64,000 bases of DNA, from NCBI RefSeq assembly GCF_900119365.1, contig NZ_FPJO01000006.1:124001-188000 (forward strand). The letters run 5' to 3'. Shown here piece by piece: positions 22,192 to 30,300 of this stretch (positions within the stretch are counted from its first letter, which is position 1; each line of letters starts with the position of its first letter). Source of the stretch: Streptomyces atratus (GTDB lineage Bacteria > Actinomycetota > Actinomycetes > Streptomycetales > Streptomycetaceae). The notes beneath the pieces were generated by a model. The model did no database searches. It was not told the DNA's origin and saw nothing but the letters and a program-made list of their open reading frames with translations. The position numbers and the translations under genes are program-made.

Positions 22192-22362
22192 ATGAGCACG
22201 GATCTCCTCATCGCAGCGGCTGACGAGGAACTGAGCGACCTCGACCTCGACGTCCATTTCATGTCGAGTGGCGACGTGGCCGACCAGATGTACAGCTGCG
22301 CGGTCGACAGTATGGGCAACGGATCCAGCACCTCCAACGGTTGGCGCACCTGCTGCGCGTAA
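22192..22362 (+). CDS. lanA: Lanthipeptide precursor peptide (FxLD-like)
   Basis: A 56-residue peptide from ATG 22192 with AGGAG 7 bases upstream. The leader (MSTDLLIAAADEELSD, then LDLDVHFMSSGD) resembles the acidic leaders of FxLD-type lanthipeptides, except that the FxLD box reads LDLD. The C-terminal part is rich in Ser/Thr and Cys: YSCAVDSMGNG, SSTSNGW, RTCCA. Three cysteines (residues 36, 54, 55) and up to nine Ser/Thr downstream of the box could form two or three lanthionine rings; the final Cys-Cys-Ala is distinctive. The leader/core boundary cannot be fixed by eye. It lies immediately before LanB and LanC, with a hairpin between. Confidence 0.82.
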   Translation: MSTDLLIAAADEELSDLDLDVHFMSSGDVADQMYSCAVDSMGNGSSTSNGWRTCCA

Positions 22363-22388
22363 TCATCCCGTGAGGGATCTTCGGAAAT

Positions 22389-22434
22389 GCCAGGCCTGTG
22401 AAAAGAAGCTCAGTCTTCTTTTCACGGGCCTGGC
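22389..22434 (+). terminator. Attenuator hairpin between precursor and lanB
   Basis: Two 20-base arms (22389-22408 and 22415-22434) pair completely, with one G-U wobble, around a 6-base loop; the arms contain TGAAAAGAAG and CTTCTTTTCA. It sits 27 bases after the precursor stop and 24 bases before lanB, a usual device for making more precursor than enzyme. Confidence 0.85.
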
Positions 22435-22458
22435 GGCTCGTTCTTATGGAGGCAGGGG

Positions 22459-25400
22459 ATGAAGACGGGTTACTTCACGTCACGGGAACCGCTGATGCTT
22501 CGTGCGGTGGCCACTTCTCAAAGCCCGGCCGAAATTCCCTCGCCTCCGGCGAGCGCAACGTACGGCTTTTGCGACATGGATCTCCTGGCTCAGATCCGGC
22601 TCCTGGCATCGGACCGACGCCTCCGTGACGCCGTGGCGGTGTCGAGCCCGTCTCTCGACAAGACGTTGGAACGGCTGCTCGAGGGCGCGGAACTGCCGCG
22701 GAAGCGCCTGATGAAGACGGCCGTCTCGCTCACCAAGTACGCCCTGCGCATAGCCGGCCGGCCGACACCTTTCGGTCTGCACGCCGGAGTCTCTGTTCTG
22801 GAGACGGCGGGCACTGCGCGCGTGGAGCACACGGAGCGCCGTGTGAGAGCACGGTTCGACGAGGCATGGTTCTCCGAGGTGGCGCGGACCCTGCTGACGT
22901 ACCCGAGCGTGCGTCACTCGCTGACCGTCGTCGTCACCAACCTCGGCTACGTCCGCGGGGACAGGCTCGTGCTGCCCAGCACGCAAGCCCCGGACGGCAC
23001 GGGGGAGAAGGGCAGCGGCCAGGCGAGCATCCGCATGACCCGGCTCCTGGCCACCGTCCGTGAGACGGCGGCGAGGCCGATCCGGTACGCGGAGCTGGCC
23101 GACCGGCTGGCCGGCACCCTGCCCGAGACCCCGGCCGAGCAGGTCGACCGCTACCTCCTCGGGCTCGTGCAGAACGGCGTCCTGCTTACCTCGCTGCGCT
23201 CCGACCTCCTCGACGAGCTGCCGCACGACGGCACCTGTCCGGAGTCCGACACGATGCGGGAGCTCCGCACCCGCCTGCGGCGTTACGAGGAGCGCCCGGA
23301 CTCGGCGGAAGGGATCGAGGAGCTCAGGACGGCCTCCCGTACGGCCAAGGGTCTCGCCGAGACGGCCAAGGGCGCCATCCAGGTGGACTTGGATCTGGGG
23401 ATCCGGGCCGCTGTCCCGCCCGGCGTGCTCGCGGAGATCGAGTCGTACGCGTCCTCGATGTGGCGCATCACCCCCGACGAGCCCTCGCACCCGCACATGG
23501 TGTCGTACTTCTACGCGTTCATGGACCGCTACGGCAAGTACGGGGCGGTCCGGCTCGAACAGCTCATCGACTCGCACCGAGGACTGGGCTTCCCCACCGG
23601 CTACCGCCACCCCCTCGTCAACTCCCGGGTCTTCCCCGACGTCACGGGCACGAAGGACGAGCTCCGCCAGGCGCGGCGCGAGGAACACGTGGCCGTGCTG
23701 CTGCACAGCGGACTGACACACCCGGACGGAGAGGTCGTCCTGGACGAGTCCGATGTGGAACTGCTCGCGGACACAGGCACCCCCGTACGACATGGATCTC
23801 TGCTTCCAGCTCAGGGCCCGGGACACCGACGCCCTGAACGCCGGTGCCTTCGAGCTGGCCTCGTCACCGCTTGTGGGCGCGCGTGTCATGGGTGCCACCA
23901 TGGGGCGGTTCGCGGAACTGACCGGCAGTGTGGACCGGCTTGCCGCGCTCTACCCATCCGGCCACTCCTCCGGTATTCACGCGCAGGTCTTCTTCGAGCC
24001 GACCTCGGCGCGCGCCCGCAACGTGATGCGCACGCCGCGCCTCGTCCCCTTCACCCTCCCCATCGGCACCTTCGTCGGCAGGGAGGACGGCGGCCGCCCC
24101 ATCGACTGGCGAGAACTCGTCGTCCACTCCGACGGAACGAGGCTCCGCCTCCACTGGCCGCGTGAGGACACGGAGGTGCATCCCTTCGTCCCGCACATGC
24201 TCGCGCTGCAGGGGGGCGCGCCGAACCTGGCGAGGTTTCTCAGCGAACTGCGGTACACGAGCGGCCGGAAGGCCTGGCGCGAATGGAACTGGAAGGGGTA
24301 CGACGCGCTGCCCATGCTGCCGCGCGTCCGTATCGGCAAGGTCGTCGCCTTCCCCAAGACCTGGCGTGCAACCCCTGCCTTGCGCCAGGCCGCAGGGGAC
24401 CCTTCGGCCTGGCACGAGGCGGTCCTGCGGTGGCGAGATGCGTCACACGTCGACCGACGGGTCGGCGTCGTGGACCAGGACCGCGTCTACGTGCTGGACC
24501 TCGACGACGCCTTCCATCGCGAGATCCTCCGTCGCGACCTGCTCAAGGGCGGGATCACCCTGATGGAGGGACCGGGCATGGGCGAGGAGGACTTCGGCTG
24601 GCTCCAGGGCCGGTCCAACGAGATCGTGGTTCCGCTGCGAGGGAGGGCCCGCACAGACGATCCCCGGCCCCCGCACCCGCCGGCAGTGATCGAGCCCGTG
24701 CACCACGGTCTCGGCGGCGACTGGGCGTACGTACGGCTGTACGCCGACCTCGACACCCATGACGAGCTGATCGCACGCCATCTGCCTCAAGTGATAAGAG
24801 AGATGGCCGATCTGGCCGACCAGTGGTTCTTCATCCGTTTCAACGATCCGGAACCGCATATCCGCCTGCGTCTGCACAGCGCCGACGCGAGGACGACGGG
24901 ACGGATGCACGAGCGGCTGCACGAGAACCTGCGGGCACTCATCCGCAAGGGTCTCCTCCGCCGCGTCAGTGCGGAGTCCTACGAGCCGGAGACCGAGCGC
25001 TACGGCGGGCCCGAGGCGCTGTCGCTCGCCGAGAGGATCTTCTGCGTCGACAGTCAGGTCGCCGTCAACCAGATCCGTCTGTTGAACCGTGGCCAGGCCC
25101 TCGGTGTCGCCGCGAACACTGTCCTGGTGGCCGGCTACGCGTCCCTGCTGGAGGCCCTCGGGGTGGAGTGGACCACGTGGGCGGCGGAACGGTTCATGAA
25201 GTCCAGGGATGGGGCCGTCGGGCGTGACCAGATCGACGAGGTGTGCCGGATCGTGACGGCCAAGGACGTCGCACGAAGCGTCACCGAAAGCCTTCCGGCG
25301 CTCGACCTGGTACGGGCCTGGGGAGACAACGCTGCTGCGCGCGGCTACGGCGAGAGCATCTCGCGGGATCCGTCCCGGTTCTCCGAGAAGCAGCAGAACT

Positions 25401-25519
25401 ACGCCATCTCCAGCCTTCTCCACATGCAGCACAACCGTCTCGTCGGTGTGAACCCGGAGAACGAGGAACGGAGCCTCATCCTGCTCGGCCATGCGGCGCG
25501 AAGGCTGCGACACCGATGA
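22459..25519 (+). pseudogene. lanB: Class I lanthipeptide dehydratase LanB, frameshifted
   Basis: ATG 22459 follows GGAGGCAGGGG. The first frame encodes the N-terminal glutamylation domain (LMLRAVATS, KYALRIAGRPTPFGLHAGVSV, YFYAFMDRYGKYGAVRLEQL, FPTGYRHP). At 23780-23784, a run of five C, the coding signal moves to the next frame (YDMDLCFQLRARDTDALNAG) and continues to the SpaB_C elimination domain from about residue 750 (DWAYVRLYADLDTHDELIA, WFFIRFNDPEPHIRLRLH). Total length, about 1020 residues, is normal for full LanB. LanB dehydrates Ser/Thr using glutamyl-tRNA. As given, the first frame would run to 24165 as a dead tail; a one-base sequence error or a recent mutation would both explain it. 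Its stop overlaps the lanC start. Confidence 0.85.
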
Positions 25520-26817
25520 CCGACAGAACCAGCCGCGTGCGCCGAGTCTGCCAGGACGTCTCGGCCAGGCTCGTCGACCCCGCGCCCGTCGTGAGGACGT
25601 TCACGGACTCGCTGGGCGACGGCGCGACCCCGGCACAACTGGAGGCACAGACGCGGAGCCTGGGCAGCGGGCTGCCCGGCGTGGCCCTCCTCTTCGGCGA
25701 CTGCGCACCTCCCGGCCTGCGGATGGACCGCGTGTCACACCGGCATTTCAGCGTGGCCGTCCAGTTGTTGCAGCGCGGTCCGGCCAGTGACCCCGGCCTT
25801 CACTCCGGGCTCAGCGGCCTGGCGTTGTCGCTCCTTCTGTGCCGCGGGAGCGGCAGCGGGTACGGACGGGCCCTGCAGCGGCTCGACACTTCCCTGGGCG
25901 CCACCGTGGCAGCGGTGTACACCTCCGTCGAACGCGATCCCATCGGCGACCGGGCCCGCTTCGACGCCATCAGCGGTCTGGCGGGCGTGGGCCGGTACGC
26001 CCTGTTGAGGGGCGCCCCGATGCGGGACACCCTCGTGTCGGTCCTGAAGGCCCTGGTCGCTCTCGGAACGAGTCGTTCCGTCGACGGCCACCACCTCCCC
26101 GGTTACTGGACGTTGACAAGACCGCGCGGCGGGCTCGTCGCCTCGCCACGCGCCGGCAACCTGAACCTCGGGATGTCGCACGGCATCGCCGGCCCGCTGG
26201 CACTTCTGGCCCTCGCCCACAAGCAGGGGGTGTCCGTACCCGGTCAGCTGAAGACGATAGAGACGCTGGCCGCCGTCTACCGGGATCGTGCCCGGATGGG
26301 GGAACACGGTGTCTTCTGGCCCGACTTCATCTCGTGGGACGCGTGGCTTTCCGGCGACGGCGACGAGGAGAGCGGAAGAACGGCGTGGTGTTACGGCAGT
26401 CTCGGTATCGCCTCGGCGCTGCGTCTCGCGGCGGACGCGACCGGTCAGGATGAACTGCGCCTGCTGGCCCATTCGGCCGTGGAATCCATGGTCCGCGTAC
26501 CGCTGAACCGATGGCCGGTGCGGAGCGCCGGGCTCTGCCACGGCTGGGCCGGTGCGCTCAACTGCCTCAAGTTCTTCGCGACGGGGCCACTTGCCGAGGA
26601 GGTGAACCACGTTCGTGAAGAGATCGCTGATGTGGTTCTCCGGCTCTACGACGAACGGGAACCCTTCGGGTTCGGATACCCGGACGAAGACGAACGGACG
26701 ACGCTCGCGCTCCCGGGTTTCCTCGACGGCGCCACCGGTGTCGTCCTGGCACTGGACGCCTACGCCTCGGGAAATACCGAGGCGGCGCCGTGGGATGCGG
26801 CGCTCCTGCTGGCCTGA
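25516..26817 (+). CDS. lanC: Lanthionine synthetase C-like cyclase
   Basis: The ATG at 25516 overlaps the lanB stop as ATGA, so the two are coupled. The 433-residue protein has the LanC double-barrel motifs: GLSGLALSLLL, NLGMSHGIAGPLALL, the zinc ligands Cys in TAWCYGSLGIASAL and Cys-His in AGLCHGWAGALNCL, and PGFLDGATGVVLAL at the end. LanC activates peptide cysteines with zinc for addition to dehydro-residues. All expected ligands are present, so it should be active. Confidence 0.93.
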   Translation: MTDRTSRVRRVCQDVSARLVDPAPVVRTFTDSLGDGATPAQLEAQTRSLGSGLPGVALLFGDCAPPGLRMDRVSHRHFSVAVQLLQRGPASDPGLHSGLSGLALSLLLCRGSGSGYGRALQRLDTSLGATVAAVYTSVERDPIGDRARFDAISGLAGVGRYALLRGAPMRDTLVSVLKALVALGTSRSVDGHHLPGYWTLTRPRGGLVASPRAGNLNLGMSHGIAGPLALLALAHKQGVSVPGQLKTIETLAAVYRDRARMGEHGVFWPDFISWDAWLSGDGDEESGRTAWCYGSLGIASALRLAADATGQDELRLLAHSAVESMVRVPLNRWPVRSAGLCHGWAGALNCLKFFATGPLAEEVNHVREEIADVVLRLYDEREPFGFGYPDEDERTTLALPGFLDGATGVVLALDAYASGNTEAAPWDAALLLA

Positions 26818-26858
26818 CAGCAGCCCGGCGGACGATCGGAACAGGTGGGAAATCAGAC

Positions 26859-27728
26859 ATGCGGTGGTCAGGGAGATTTCGAGTGCCGCGGCCGGGCCGC
26901 GCACGCGCACTGACGACGACCGAGCAGATCAGCGCGATCACGCACCTGGTCGCAGCTCTCGAGTCGCTGACGATCGAGCGCCGGGCGCACAACGCGCCCC
27001 TCGTGGACTGGAACCTGGTCCGTGAGGAGTTCGCGTGGGCGCCTCCCCCGGTACAACGGGTCCTGGACTTCGTCGGCCGGCCGCGGGTGAGCCGGTCGAT
27101 TCAGATCGCCCGCGTGGCCGCGGCGGCGACGCTTCTGGTGCCGTCGACAGGGCGCCGGACCAGAGCGGCCGCCGGGTCCTTCCTCGCCCTGTCCTCCCTG
27201 GTGGTCAACCCTCGCCAGCACTTCGGGACGGACGGATCCGACCAGGTGGCCTTCACGGTGCAGGGGGTCGCCGCCGTGGCCCGGCTGAGCGAGCGGCAGC
27301 CGAAGGTGGTCGACGCCTGTCTTTGGTTCATCGCACTCCAGTCGGCCCTGTCGTACTTCGCCGCCGGCGTCACCAAGCTCGCCGGGCCGGGCTGGCGTTC
27401 GGGCGAAGCGCTGCCTGGCATCCTCCGGACCGAGATCTACGGCGACGAGGGAGCGTACCGGCTCACGCAGCGTTTCCCGGAGCTGTCGAAGTACGTGAGC
27501 CACGGGGTGCTGTTGTTCGAGTGTGCGTTCCCCGTGATCTTCGTGGCGAAGGGGAGGACGGCTCCTCTCATGCTGGCCGTCTCCGGCTCCTTCCACCTGG
27601 TCAATGCCCGGGTCATGGGGCTCTCGCGCTTCGTGTGGGCCTTCTTCTCCACCTATCCCGCGGTCCTTTACGTGACGCGGCCGAACAGGATCGGCACAGC
27701 GGAGGGACTCCGTGGACACCAGGGATGA
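26859..27728 (+). CDS. HTTM-domain membrane protein in the RiPP cluster
   Basis: ATG 26859 follows AGGTGGGA. The 289-residue protein has several hydrophobic segments and the HTTM signature (horizontally transferred transmembrane domain, related to vitamin K gamma-carboxylase and SdpB): YFAAGVTKLAGPGWRSGEALPGILRT around residue 165-190, then HGVLLFECAFPVIFV, SGSFHLVNARVMG and FVWAFFSTYPAVLYV. SdpB works with SdpA to mature a peptide toxin in Bacillus. Here the gene overlaps the next gene by 17 bp and lies 41 bp after lanC. Likely roles are modification, maturation or self-protection at the membrane; I cannot choose between them. Confidence 0.75.
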   Translation: MRWSGRFRVPRPGRARALTTTEQISAITHLVAALESLTIERRAHNAPLVDWNLVREEFAWAPPPVQRVLDFVGRPRVSRSIQIARVAAAATLLVPSTGRRTRAAAGSFLALSSLVVNPRQHFGTDGSDQVAFTVQGVAAVARLSERQPKVVDACLWFIALQSALSYFAAGVTKLAGPGWRSGEALPGILRTEIYGDEGAYRLTQRFPELSKYVSHGVLLFECAFPVIFVAKGRTAPLMLAVSGSFHLVNARVMGLSRFVWAFFSTYPAVLYVTRPNRIGTAEGLRGHQG

Positions 27729-28701
27729 CGCGCTGCCACGCCTGATTGCCGCGGTGTTCGGTACTGCTCTGCTCACAGGAGCGGTCGTGCAGCGGCGGAC
27801 GGCCCGCCGGGTCGCGTGGGGAGCCGGTTCGGAGCGATTCGTACGCACCGGAAGCGGCAGCACCATCGCGTATCGATTCCGGCGTACACCTCGCCCGGCG
27901 CTCGCCACAGATCCTGTGGTGGTGCTTCTGCCGGATCTGGGCGACACCGTGGAGCGATGGAGCGCGGTCGAGGCCGCGCTCGGCGAGGACTTCTCGGTCC
28001 TGGTGGCCAACCGCGCCGGATATGGCAGGAGCCGTCTCGGGAGCACCGCCGCGTTCACCCTCGACCTGCTCGTGGAGGACACCGTGGACCTCGTGCGGGT
28101 GACTTGCGGGGGCCGTCGCGTGGTGCTGGTCGGCCACGGACTCGGCGGGCTCCTCGCCCTGCGGGCCGCGGCGGACGCGCCCCAGCTGGTCGACGGAGTG
28201 GTGGTGATCGATCCCCGGTACCCGGGCGAGCTGCATCGGTCGAAGCTGCTTCGATCGCTCTCCGAGCAAACCGGGTTCGGCTTCACCCTGATGCCGCAGT
28301 CTCTGCGCTCCGGCCTCTCCCCGCTGCTGCTGGCGCCCCCGTGGATCGAGCAGGTCCCCCGACGTGTGAGGTCGCTCTGCCTGGATCAGTACCGTGCGGC
28401 CTCGACCTGGACCGCGGCGGAACGCGAGTGGCGGGCCGCACATCGTGAACTGGCCGAGCCGGCCACGATCCCGAAGGTCCCCGTCCCGGTGTCCCTGCTC
28501 ATGTCGAGCCCCAGGAACGCCGAGAGCCTCGCATACCAGGAGATGCACGCGGAGCTCATGGACCTGCCCGACTTCGCCGGCACCACGGTCCTCGACGACG
28601 TCAGGCGAGAAGCAGTGCCGTACCAGGAAGGAGCGAAGAAGATCGTCCATGGGACAAGACGCTTTCTGCATGACCTCTACGAGGCGGAGGCCGACCGTTG
28701 A
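27712..28701 (+). CDS. Alpha/beta hydrolase-fold protein lacking the nucleophile Ser
   Basis: GTG 27712 with GGAGGGA upstream, overlapping the HTTM gene. An N-terminal hydrophobic segment (LPRLIAAVFGTALLTGAVV) probably anchors it in the membrane. The fold is that of alpha/beta hydrolases: VVVLLPDLGDTVERW, RAGYGRSRLG, and the elbow LVGHGLGGLLALRAA. There the normal Ser of GxSxG is Gly. The expected late Asp and His motifs are not evident either (VPVSLLMSSPRNAE replaces the usual G-D segment). It is therefore likely non-catalytic, or uses other residues. A binding, chaperone or immunity function is possible. Confidence 0.75.
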   Translation: MDTRDDALPRLIAAVFGTALLTGAVVQRRTARRVAWGAGSERFVRTGSGSTIAYRFRRTPRPALATDPVVVLLPDLGDTVERWSAVEAALGEDFSVLVANRAGYGRSRLGSTAAFTLDLLVEDTVDLVRVTCGGRRVVLVGHGLGGLLALRAAADAPQLVDGVVVIDPRYPGELHRSKLLRSLSEQTGFGFTLMPQSLRSGLSPLLLAPPWIEQVPRRVRSLCLDQYRAASTWTAAEREWRAAHRELAEPATIPKVPVPVSLLMSSPRNAESLAYQEMHAELMDLPDFAGTTVLDDVRREAVPYQEGAKKIVHGTRRFLHDLYEAEADR

Positions 28702-29231
28702 GCCGCAGTGTTCTCGACCGTTCCGTTCGGGTCGCTCTCGCGGGCTGGTTCACCGCGACGGTCCTCAGCCAGCACCCCCACCGGGTGTTCGACGGGCTGC
28801 GGCGGTTCGACCGTCTCGGCCTCATCCCGAACTGGCGGTTCTTCGCGCCCATCCCCGCACAGCACGACTACGTCGTGCTCTACCGCCTCGTGCGCGCCGA
28901 CCGCTCGACCGGCGGGTGGCAGCGGCCGTCGCAACCGTGCGAGAGGGGCTGGACCTCCGTCCTGTGGTCCCCGCAGCGGCGGCACGTCAAGTCCGTTCTC
29001 ATGGTCTGCGGCAAGTTGAGCGGGGTCGTCGCGTCCGCCGGTGTCCAGGGGGTCACGGAGAACCATCTGTACCGAATCCTCCGGGAGTACGTCCGCGCCG
29101 AGATCGCGTCGTACCCCGCGAGCGAGCGGGAGAATGCTGTGGCGTTCCAGTTCGTCGTCGTCAAGAGCGGTGGCTACGATCCGGGCGTCAAGCCCAAGTT
29201 CATCTTCTCCTCGCCGTCCGTTCCGCTGTGA
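28698..29231 (+). CDS. SdpA-like small protein, HTTM partner candidate
   Basis: TTG 28698 overlaps the previous stop (TTGA). The 177-residue protein has one N-terminal hydrophobic segment (VRVALAGWFTATVLSQ) and the motif LIPNWRFFAPIPAQHDYVVLYR near residues 40-65. This recalls the aromatic W-x-F-F-x-x-x-P motif of SdpA-type proteins that accompany HTTM/SdpB proteins. The remainder (LYRILREYVRAEIASYP, VAFQFVVVKSGGYDPG) matches nothing I recognise. The resemblance to SdpA is by eye and may be only convergent; the association with the HTTM gene two genes upstream supports it. Confidence 0.6.
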   Translation: MSRSVLDRSVRVALAGWFTATVLSQHPHRVFDGLRRFDRLGLIPNWRFFAPIPAQHDYVVLYRLVRADRSTGGWQRPSQPCERGWTSVLWSPQRRHVKSVLMVCGKLSGVVASAGVQGVTENHLYRILREYVRAEIASYPASERENAVAFQFVVVKSGGYDPGVKPKFIFSSPSVPL

Positions 29232-29283
29232 TCGCGGCCGGATTTCTCCTGTACGTATGGGGGTTGATGTGCAAAGGAACACG

Positions 29284-30261
29284 ATGATGCCCAACATCGC
29301 GCTCATGATGCCCGTCGGAGGCGCGCGGATGCAGGCCGTGCTGCCCTACGCCGCGCTCGCTCAATCAAGGGGCGGGCGCACGCTCTGGCTCGGCCAGGTA
29401 CTGAGCGGCGACACACACCATCCGTTCATTCACGCGGCGGCGGCCGGATTTCCGGTTCCCGCGGGCATCGGTGTGTCGCTGATGCCGCTGCGGCATCCTT
29501 ACGACGCGGCTGTCCAGGCCCAGTCGGTGGCCGCCGCGACCGGGCACCCGGTCGTCGCCGGCTACGGTCCCGGCAGCGTCTCGTTCCAGAAGAGGCTTCT
29601 GGGCGCACCCTATCGAAGCCAGCTGGGGGCGGTGCGGGAGTACGTGAGCATCCTGAAAGGGCTGCTGGAGGGGGGAGAGGTGGCCGTCACGGGCGAGTAC
29701 TTCTCCTTTCACGGCAGACTCCCCAAGGTCACTCGTCCCCGGGTCGAGGTGGGCTTGGGCGTGCTCCGACCCGGGATGGCGCGGCTTGCCGGAGAGGTGG
29801 CCGATGTCGCGATCACCTGGCTGGCGCCTGCCGCATACATCCGTGACGTGATCTTGCCGGCGCTGCGAGAGGGGGCGGCCACTCGCGGTCGTCCGGTCCC
29901 GCGCGTCGTCGCGATGGTGCCTGCCGCGCTCGAAAGGGCCGGTCGGGCGGCGGAAGAAATCGTCCTCGCCGGAAACCGGGCCCATCTCGGTCTGCCTCAC
30001 TACCGGGACATGCTGAGGCAGGCCGGCATGGACACCGATGTAGACGCGGACCCGGTGAAGGCGGCGAGGGCCCTCGTGGACGGTGGTGTCTTCCTGTACG
30101 GGGACGCGGCCGAGCTGAAGGACCGCGTGGCTGAGTACGCGGCGGCCGGAGTGGACGAAGTCGTGGTCAGCGCCGGCGGTGTGGTCGCCCTCGAGGGGCC
30201 ACGAGCCGGTCTTTCGGAGGCGCAGGCACTACTGGCTGCGTTGGGGTGTCCCGCGGTCTGA
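29284..30261 (+). CDS. LLM-class flavin/F420-dependent oxidoreductase, possible LanJC
   Basis: ATG 29284 (or 29287) follows AAAGGA; 325 residues. Luciferase-like monooxygenase fold: LWLGQVLSGDTH, GIGVSLMPLRHPYDAAVQAQSVAAATG, AGYGPGSVSFQKRLLGAPYRSQLGAVREYVSILKGLL (key: GPGS and REYV), then VGLGVLRPGMARLAGEVADVAITWLAP, and a late ELKDRVAEYAAAGVDEVVVS. Enzymes of this class in lanthipeptide clusters (for example the lexapeptide reductase, F420H2-dependent) reduce dehydroalanine to D-alanine and are called LanJC. That is the likely job here, giving D-amino acids in the mature peptide, but some LLM proteins oxidise instead. Confidence 0.8.
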   Translation: MMPNIALMMPVGGARMQAVLPYAALAQSRGGRTLWLGQVLSGDTHHPFIHAAAAGFPVPAGIGVSLMPLRHPYDAAVQAQSVAAATGHPVVAGYGPGSVSFQKRLLGAPYRSQLGAVREYVSILKGLLEGGEVAVTGEYFSFHGRLPKVTRPRVEVGLGVLRPGMARLAGEVADVAITWLAPAAYIRDVILPALREGAATRGRPVPRVVAMVPAALERAGRAAEEIVLAGNRAHLGLPHYRDMLRQAGMDTDVDADPVKAARALVDGGVFLYGDAAELKDRVAEYAAAGVDEVVVSAGGVVALEGPRAGLSEAQALLAALGCPAV

Positions 30262-30300
30262 CCGATCGCATGCGGCTCGGGACGACAACCAAGGAGGGGC

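Noticed and set aside
22480..23901. Minus-strand frame opposite lanB
   Set aside because: Antisense shadow; no start site, no domain, and the plus strand has clear LanB motifs.
22459..25519. LanB read as a naturally split dehydratase with two genes
   Set aside because: The break is inside the glutamylation domain rather than at the domain border, the second part lacks a ribosome binding site, and the shift occurs at a C homopolymer.
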